This document shows, in pieces, positions 59,439 through 64,000 of a stretch of DNA of 64,000 nucleotides. Each line of letters opens with the position of its first letter. Position 1 is the first letter of the stretch. Source of the stretch: an uncultured Oscillospiraceae bacterium (GTDB lineage: Bacteria; Bacillota; Clostridia; Oscillospirales; Acutalibacteraceae); contig CAOKRG010000010.1 in assembly GCA_948471095.1 (NCBI GenBank), positions 1-64,000 of the forward strand, in the 5' to 3' direction. The position numbers were made by a program, and so were the translations under genes. The notes under the pieces were generated by a model. It was not told the DNA's origin. It worked only from the letters and a program-made list of their open reading frames with translations, and did no database searches.

Positions 59439-59551
59439 ATGGTTATCGTTAACGCGCTTCAAATGGACCGGGCGGGGAGGCTCCTTCCCCTAAGGTTAAT
59501 TTACGATAAGCCGCCCCGCTTGAAAAAGACCGCTCCCAATTTCCAGTACGG

Positions 59552-60052
59552 TTACGATTCCCACGTTTCACGCCCTCCCAGCAGCGCCTCCATCACCAGA
59601 ATCTCCCGGTCCACCCAGGGCGTGGCCCCGGGAACGGCTCGGTTGGCGGACAGGGCCTCTTCCAGGGGGACCCATACCGGGCGGAAATGCTCCTCGGCCT
59701 CGTATGGGTCCAGCCGCAGTGGGGCGGCTTCTCCGCTTATATCACAGAAAAAATAGTAAGAGTCCATCTCTAAGATATCGGCGGTCCGGCCCCGGCGGCG
59801 CTCGTGAACCACCCCGTAGGCAGAGGGAGCGCCCGCCAGCGTATAGCCCGTTTCCTCCCGCACCTCCCGGCACAGGGCGGATTCCAGAGTCTCGCCCTCC
59901 TCCACTCCGCCGCCGGGGAATTTATAATCCCCCGCGTCCGTGCGGACGAGCAGGAAGCGCCCCCCTTGGCGGATGATCCCCCGGGCCGCCCTGCGGCGGA
60001 AGACCGTGCCGTTTTCCGGCAGGCCGGGCAGGGTCAGAAAGAACTCCCGCAT
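59552..60052 (-). CDS. Nudix hydrolase
   Basis: 166 residues. The Nudix box GGGVEEGETLESALCREV then REETG (near 47-69) is complete; the N-terminal beta strand RAARGIIRQGGRFLLVRT precedes it. The substrate is not predictable. The start lies three bases after the stop of the zinc-ribbon membrane protein gene, so the two are co-transcribed. It is distinct from the Nudix protein at 5398, which is shorter and has a different box sequence. Confidence 0.9.
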   Translation of the reverse strand: MREFFLTLPGLPENGTVFRRRAARGIIRQGGRFLLVRTDAGDYKFPGGGVEEGETLESALCREVREETGYTLAGAPSAYGVVHERRRGRTADILEMDSYYFFCDISGEAAPLRLDPYEAEEHFRPVWVPLEEALSANRAVPGATPWVDREILVMEALLGGRETWES

Positions 60053-60055
60053 GGC

Positions 60056-61054
60056 TCACTCCTGGGGAGGCTGCTCCCCCTCCCGGGGTCCGTCCTCGGG
60101 AGCGGAGGGCTCCGGCTGGGCCGCGTAAACCGGCTGGGGCATGGGCGGCATAACCGGCGGGAAGATCACCAGGTTCATGGCCTTGCGGTAGCGGCTCAGC
60201 AGCAGGGAGGCCACGATCCCGCCCCCCGCGGAGGCAAAGCTGGCAATGGCGCTCAGGGGCGAGAAGAACAGGCTGAACAGGCCCGAAAGAATGCTGAACG
60301 CGGCCAGCACGTAGTTCATGCCGATGACATAGCTGGAAACCCGGTTGTCCGCAAGGCCGGTGGTGGCCACGGCCTTCACCCGGTTGATGGTGCGGATGAG
60401 CCCCGCCTGATAGGCGATGGCCAGGGCCATAAAAAAGGCGAGGAAAGCGGCAAAGGTGGCAAAGATGATGGTTAGGGCCAGCTTGGCCTCGTCCGCGTCG
60501 TAGCTTCCAAACTGCGCGGCAAAATCCCCCAGGGAAAGCGTATCGGCAGCGGCGGCAAAGATCAGGATGCCCAAAAGGCCTACCACCAGAAGGGCGGCCA
60601 GGCACAGGCCGATCAGGCCGATATAGGCCAGCACCTTATAGATGGTAAGGCCCGCCGTGGAGATGTTCCCGCTGGCCCGGCTGCGGCAGGTGCCAAAGTG
60701 GATCCAGGCGGCCACGGCCATCAAAATGGCGGGGATGGACCCCAGCACCGCGCTGGCCAGGGAGGAGGACCGGGAATACTCCATCATGCGGAGAATCACG
60801 TCCATGTCCAGGCCGGCCGTGTAGGCGTAATAGTACAGATTGTCCAGGGCCTGACTGGTGCCCAGGGAAGAGAAGATGGCCAGCAGCGCCGAAAGGGACA
60901 GCAGGACCGCAAGGGCCAGCCCCAGCCCGGAGGAGCCGGCGGTTTTGATCACGTTGACCGCCGGATTGTCGGAAAGGGGAGGCGCGGCTGCCTCCAGGGC
61001 GCAGGGGCAGATGGTTCCGTCGGGAATTTCCCGGCCGCAGTTGGGACAGATCAT
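60056..61054 (-). CDS. Zinc-ribbon membrane protein of unknown function
   Basis: 332 residues. An N-terminal zinc ribbon CPNCGREIPDGTICPC (3-18) is followed by about six membrane helices, with the first at about 42-65 and others between 100 and 290. The Pro-rich tail ends EGEQPPQE. The plan (zinc ribbon plus membrane domain) is common in Gram-positive bacteria without known function. ATG 61054 follows GGAGGG; 31 codons upstream are open but not supported. It is co-transcribed with the Nudix gene. Confidence 0.82.
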   Translation of the reverse strand: MICPNCGREIPDGTICPCALEAAAPPLSDNPAVNVIKTAGSSGLGLALAVLLSLSALLAIFSSLGTSQALDNLYYYAYTAGLDMDVILRMMEYSRSSSLASAVLGSIPAILMAVAAWIHFGTCRSRASGNISTAGLTIYKVLAYIGLIGLCLAALLVVGLLGILIFAAAADTLSLGDFAAQFGSYDADEAKLALTIIFATFAAFLAFFMALAIAYQAGLIRTINRVKAVATTGLADNRVSSYVIGMNYVLAAFSILSGLFSLFFSPLSAIASFASAGGGIVASLLLSRYRKAMNLVIFPPVMPPMPQPVYAAQPEPSAPEDGPREGEQPPQE

Positions 61055-61212
61055 AAGGATACCCTCCAAAGTATGTAGATTCGTTTTGGAAAAACCGGGC
61101 GAGGACCCGGTATCTACTATATTACAGGAAACCGCGCGAAAATGCAAATGTTTTTATTGTTTCATAGATAATTTTTCCAAAAGTGGAAATGTCTCCCATT
61201 TTTACGTTTGTG

Positions 61213-61241
61213 TGGACATCCTGGGCGTTTAGTGGTATAAT
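61213..61241 (+). promoter_or_regulatory. Promoter of the SLH-phosphodiester glycosidase gene
   Basis: TGGACA (61213-61218), 17 bases, TATAAT (61236-61241). It leaves a leader of about 140 nt. Confidence 0.8.
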
Positions 61242-61261
61242 TTACAATGAGCTGGCATTTT

Positions 61262-61302
61262 GGCCGTCCCGCCTTTGGGCAGATTCGTGAGGCGGGACGG
61301 CC
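61262..61302 (+). promoter_or_regulatory. 12-bp perfect stem in the leader
   Basis: GGCCGTCCCGCC (61262-61273) pairs with GGCGGGACGGCC (61291-61302) about 15 nt after the predicted transcript start. There is no U-run, so it is not a simple terminator. It may protect the mRNA or serve as a regulator site. Confidence 0.5.
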
Positions 61303-61387
61303 GGAACGCCTTGGGTTGGGCTGATTCCGGCGCGGCCTCGGCCGTTTTGGAAGCGCCCTGATTTTGTTTTAAGAAGGGAGAAACGAG

Positions 61388-63019
61388 ATGAAGAGAAAAC
61401 GGAGCTTTCAAGCCTTTTGCGGGACCTTTCTGGCCCTTGCGGTCTTTTTTGCCGGGCTTCCGGCGCAGCCCCGGGCGCGGGCCTTCTCCGACGTGCCCTC
61501 GGGCATCTGGTACGCCGGGGCCGTGGAGGACCTGGTGGACCGGGGCATTATGAAGGGCAAGGACCCGGACACCTTCGCGCCCCAGGGCGATGTGACCCGG
61601 GCGGAGTTTGTGACCATGCTGGCCCGCACGGCCTTGGGCGAGGGGGAGCTGAACGAGTACAACTATAAGGGCCCCTTTTCCGACGTATGGGCCCAGGGCT
61701 GGGCCAACAAGTACATCAACTGGGTCAGCGAGGCGGGCATTACCAGCGGCGCGGGCGGGGGGCATTTCAACCCGGAACGCCAGGTGACCCGTCAGGACAT
61801 GGCGGTGCTGATCGTGAACTATGCCAACGCCATGGGCCTGGAGCTGCCCGCCGTGCGCCCCGCCCGGAACTTTAAGGACGGCGGCTCCATCTCCGGCTAT
61901 GCGAAAGGCGCGGTGGACAAGTGCGTCCGGGCCGGGGTGATCAATGGCGACGACAACGGCAACTTCCGTCCCGGCGGCCACGCCACCCGGGCCGAGGCGG
62001 CCTCTATGTATTCCCGCTTTCTAAACGCGGCCCAGTCCGCCGGGTATGACATTACCCGCAAGCGCATGAACGGCACGGCCATTGCCGCCGTGCATTTCGA
62101 CCCCTATGACTACGACGCTTATGTGGGCCTGGGCCGGGACAACGTCCACGGCGCGGAGGGCGCTTCCAGCCTGTACAGCCGGGTGGGGGCCAAAATCGCC
62201 GTGAACGCCGCCTTCTTTAACTTCGACAACTACGAGCCCTTTGGCACCATCGTGGACGCGGGGCGGATTATCACCACCTACAACCGGTTCTCCCCGGCCA
62301 AAACCGCCATTGTGATGGACTTTGACGGCCGGTTCTCCATTGAGAACTTTTCCCTGGACATTTCCGCCAAGCTGCGCAAGCCGGACGGCACGGAGACTAC
62401 GGCCACCCAGCTGGGCGTGAACCGCTACCCCTCCGGCTCCAGCGACGGCACCCGTTTGATCTATACCTCCGACTGGGGGGACCGGCTGGGCTTTTCCGCC
62501 AAGTACGCGGCGGTGGTCTCCGAGGACGGCACCGTGCTGGACGTGTACCATGATTCCGACGTGACCATCCCCTACCACGGCTATGTGCTGGCCCAGCGGG
62601 GGCCCCGGCAGTACGACAACTTTTTGCCCAAGGTGGAGGAAGGGGACTACATTGAGCTGGATACCTATTACAATGGCTCCAGCACCCAGGATATCTACCT
62701 GGCCATCGGCGTGGGCCCCAAGCTGGTGCAGCACGGCTCGCCCTATGGCGACAGCGGCACTTACGCGGCGGAGGGCCTGTCTGAGATCGGCGGCTACGGG
62801 GACGCCCGCCGGGTGTGCATCGGCGTGCGGTACGATGGCAGCCTGGTCATCCTCACCGCTTACGCCAGCCTGCCGGAGCTCTCCCGGATCATGGTGGCCA
62901 TGGGCTGCGAGAGCGCGGTGAACCTGGACGGCGGCGGCTCCACCAACCTGTATGTAAACGGCCGCTGGCTCTACGGCCCCACGGACCGGGCCCTGAACAG
63001 CGTGCTGTACTTTAAGTAA
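61388..63019 (+). CDS. SLH-domain protein with phosphodiester glycosidase (NAGPA-like) domain
   Basis: 543 residues, exported (signal about 1-32, ending ARA). Three SLH domains (about 33-75, 92-140, 155-205; FSDVPSGIWYAGAVEDLVDRGI at the first) bind pyruvylated cell-wall polymer. The C-terminal part (about 250-540) is a NAGPA-type phosphodiester glycosidase domain with VNAAFFNFDNYEPFGTI and the end signature ESAVNLDGGGSTNLYVNG. Such domains cut GlcNAc-1-phosphodiesters or, in bacteria, perhaps teichoic-type polymers. The enzyme would sit on the cell surface. AAGAAGGGAGAA precedes the ATG. Its TAA overlaps the next ATG. Confidence 0.92.
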   Translation: MKRKRSFQAFCGTFLALAVFFAGLPAQPRARAFSDVPSGIWYAGAVEDLVDRGIMKGKDPDTFAPQGDVTRAEFVTMLARTALGEGELNEYNYKGPFSDVWAQGWANKYINWVSEAGITSGAGGGHFNPERQVTRQDMAVLIVNYANAMGLELPAVRPARNFKDGGSISGYAKGAVDKCVRAGVINGDDNGNFRPGGHATRAEAASMYSRFLNAAQSAGYDITRKRMNGTAIAAVHFDPYDYDAYVGLGRDNVHGAEGASSLYSRVGAKIAVNAAFFNFDNYEPFGTIVDAGRIITTYNRFSPAKTAIVMDFDGRFSIENFSLDISAKLRKPDGTETTATQLGVNRYPSGSSDGTRLIYTSDWGDRLGFSAKYAAVVSEDGTVLDVYHDSDVTIPYHGYVLAQRGPRQYDNFLPKVEEGDYIELDTYYNGSSTQDIYLAIGVGPKLVQHGSPYGDSGTYAAEGLSEIGGYGDARRVCIGVRYDGSLVILTAYASLPELSRIMVAMGCESAVNLDGGGSTNLYVNGRWLYGPTDRALNSVLYFK

Positions 63020-63498
63020 TGGGAACCCTGGGCTTCTCCTATGTGGGGCTGGCGTTTCTGCTGATGCTCTTTCTGCCCAACCTGCTTTGGACCCGGGCCC
63101 AGCCAGAGGGCTACAGCGCCCAGGGGGAGAGCCGGACGCTGCGGTTTTTGGAGCGGGCGGGAGAGGCGGGCTGCACCTGCGCCGCCCTGTGCTTCCAGGA
63201 CCTAAACCTCCGGCCCTGGAGCCCATGGAGCTTGTGGCTGCTTGCCGCCTTTGGGCTGATGGTTCTGTATGAGCTGTGGTGGCTGCGGTATTTTAAAAGC
63301 CCCCGGCGGCTGGAGGACTTCTATAGCGGCTTTTGGGGAATCCCCCTGGCTGGGGCCACGCTGCCTGTGCTGGCGTTTCTGCTGCTTGGCGTTTATGGGC
63401 GGCTGCTGTGGCTGATTCTTCCAGCGGCGGTGCTGGGAGTGGGGCATATTGGCGTCCATCTGGGGCATTGGCGGGAGCTGGGGCATCCAGACGCATAA
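63019..63498 (+). CDS. Small integral membrane protein of unknown function
   Basis: 159 residues with about four membrane helices (5-25, 70-92, 112-132, 133-152). Conserved-looking features are NLLWTRAQPEGYS near 21 and the C-terminal GHIGVHLGHWREL. Similar small proteins are found widely in Clostridia without known role (from memory). The ATG shares a base with the stop codon of the SLH glycosidase gene, so translation is coupled and a joint role at the cell surface is plausible. A strong terminator follows at once. Confidence 0.82.
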   Translation: MGTLGFSYVGLAFLLMLFLPNLLWTRAQPEGYSAQGESRTLRFLERAGEAGCTCAALCFQDLNLRPWSPWSLWLLAAFGLMVLYELWWLRYFKSPRRLEDFYSGFWGIPLAGATLPVLAFLLLGVYGRLLWLILPAAVLGVGHIGVHLGHWRELGHPDA

Positions 63499-63500
63499 AG

Positions 63501-63535
63501 AAAACCGGCGCAGCGCGGACTGCGCCGGTTTTTTG
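63501..63535 (+). terminator. Terminator of the SLH glycosidase operon
   Basis: AAAACCGGCGCAG pairs with CTGCGCCGGTTTT over a six-base loop, followed by TT. Confidence 0.93.
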
Positions 63536-64000
63536 GGATATAGCAGTAGCAGAATACGCGGTCCAGGAGCTTACAACATTCGCTGCGCGAAGTTGGCACC
63601 TGGTAGGGTTCTTAGGGGCGACTTCGCGAAGCGAACGTCATAAGCCCCTAAGCCGCCGGAGGCGACCGTGACCTTGCCCTTAAAAGGCGGCGAAGTAAAC
63701 GCAGATAGCGCACAAAGCCAGATCATTTCCCCCAAGACAGAATAGCGTACTTATGCTGCGCCGCCGTCCCTATGTAACGCCTTAGAGCGAAGCGAATAAC
63801 AGTGGACTGTTTCCTGTGTGGCCGCCTTTTGTGGGATGAGCTGACTGTTCCGCAAGGAGGGCAGCTGCATCGGACAGTCCGCTGTTTGGCGCTTCGCTTA
63901 AATGCGCTTTCTAAGGGCGGCGGCGCAGAATGGGGGCGCTTATTTTTCTTGGGGGATGATTTAGCTTGTCACGCTAAGTTTTTTACTGCGCCGCCTTTTT
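63536..64000. repeat. Large palindromic element at the right end of the window
   Basis: 63580-63660 has TTAGGGGCGACTTCGCGAAGCG paired with a CATAAGCCCCTAA hairpin and GCCGCCGGAGGCGACC. From 63670, AAAAGGCGGCGAAGTAAA faces TTTTTTACTGCGCCGCCTTTTT at 63979-64000, and AGCGAAGCG...AACAG...GGACTG faces CAGTCCGCTGTTTGGCGCTTCGCT (63876-63899 region). This is an inverted pair of the segments seen singly at 7985-8190. No gene; it may continue beyond the window. Confidence 0.82.

Overview
This 64 kb window is bacterial chromosome of high GC content. It most likely comes from an anaerobic, endospore-forming member of the Clostridia (Oscillospiraceae/Ruminococcaceae-like; this placement is inference). The grounds are: a CIRCE-controlled hrcA-grpE-dnaK operon, [FeFe] hydrogenases with ferredoxin-type subunits, sporulation genes (spoVAD, pdaA, a SpoVB-type flippase), S-layer-homology domains, Bce-type peptide-antibiotic modules, Gram-positive type promoters (TTGACA-N17-TATAAT) and strong Shine-Dalgarno sites. 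There is no rRNA, CRISPR array, prophage or intact transposase.

Layout. 1-4.5 kb: dnaK, grpE, hrcA on the minus strand behind CIRCE. 4.6-4.9 kb: two tRNA-Ser genes. 5.4-7.9 kb: sugar operon (ROK kinase, aldose 1-epimerase, Nudix). 8.2-9.8 kb: MgtE behind a leader that can fold into a long-range helix. 10.5-11.9 kb: MATE exporter. 12.2-17.1 kb: redox cluster made of a thioredoxin-like ferredoxin, a PAS-containing sensory-type [FeFe] hydrogenase, a SpoIIE/PP2C phosphatase and a group B-type [FeFe] hydrogenase. 17.5-18.6 kb: two small membrane-anchored unknowns. 18.7-22.8 kb: reduced type IV pilus/pseudopilus cluster (GspF-like protein, four pilin-like proteins, a PilT-like ATPase). 23-30.4 kb: transglutaminase-like lipoprotein, MATE exporter, frameshifted lipoprotein, orphan spoVAD, GHL10-type glycosidase, HAD phosphatase. 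30.3-35.5 kb: Bce-type two-component system plus ABC transporter with a clear operator, ending in a Trp-rich small membrane protein. 35.5-42.7 kb: D,D-carboxypeptidase, sbcD, sbcC, an MBL-fold protein. 43-47 kb: SpoVB-like flippase, then a MarR regulator with the MATE gene it probably controls. 47-54.6 kb: ECF sigma/anti-sigma pair, esterase, P-loop kinase, sensor kinase and response regulator. 54.7-63.5 kb: pdaA, a membrane exporter family protein translationally coupled to two flavoproteins, Nudix, a zinc-ribbon membrane protein, and an SLH-phosphodiester glycosidase with a membrane partner.

The most unusual feature is what lies between the genes. About 18 intergenic stretches are filled with one mosaic family of palindromic elements. 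Each arm starts near a CGGAGTGGCC end, carries two stem-loops and ends in AAACTTTTAC; a full element is two arms in inverted orientation. The stem-loops keep their pairing while the stem sequence changes from copy to copy. Copies sit next to stop codons, sometimes supplying the stop, and inside operons (grpE/dnaK, sbcD/sbcC, pilin genes/pilT). No transposase is visible. I do not recognise this family; a genome-wide search would show whether it is a mobile MITE, a REP-like structure or a set of expressed RNAs.
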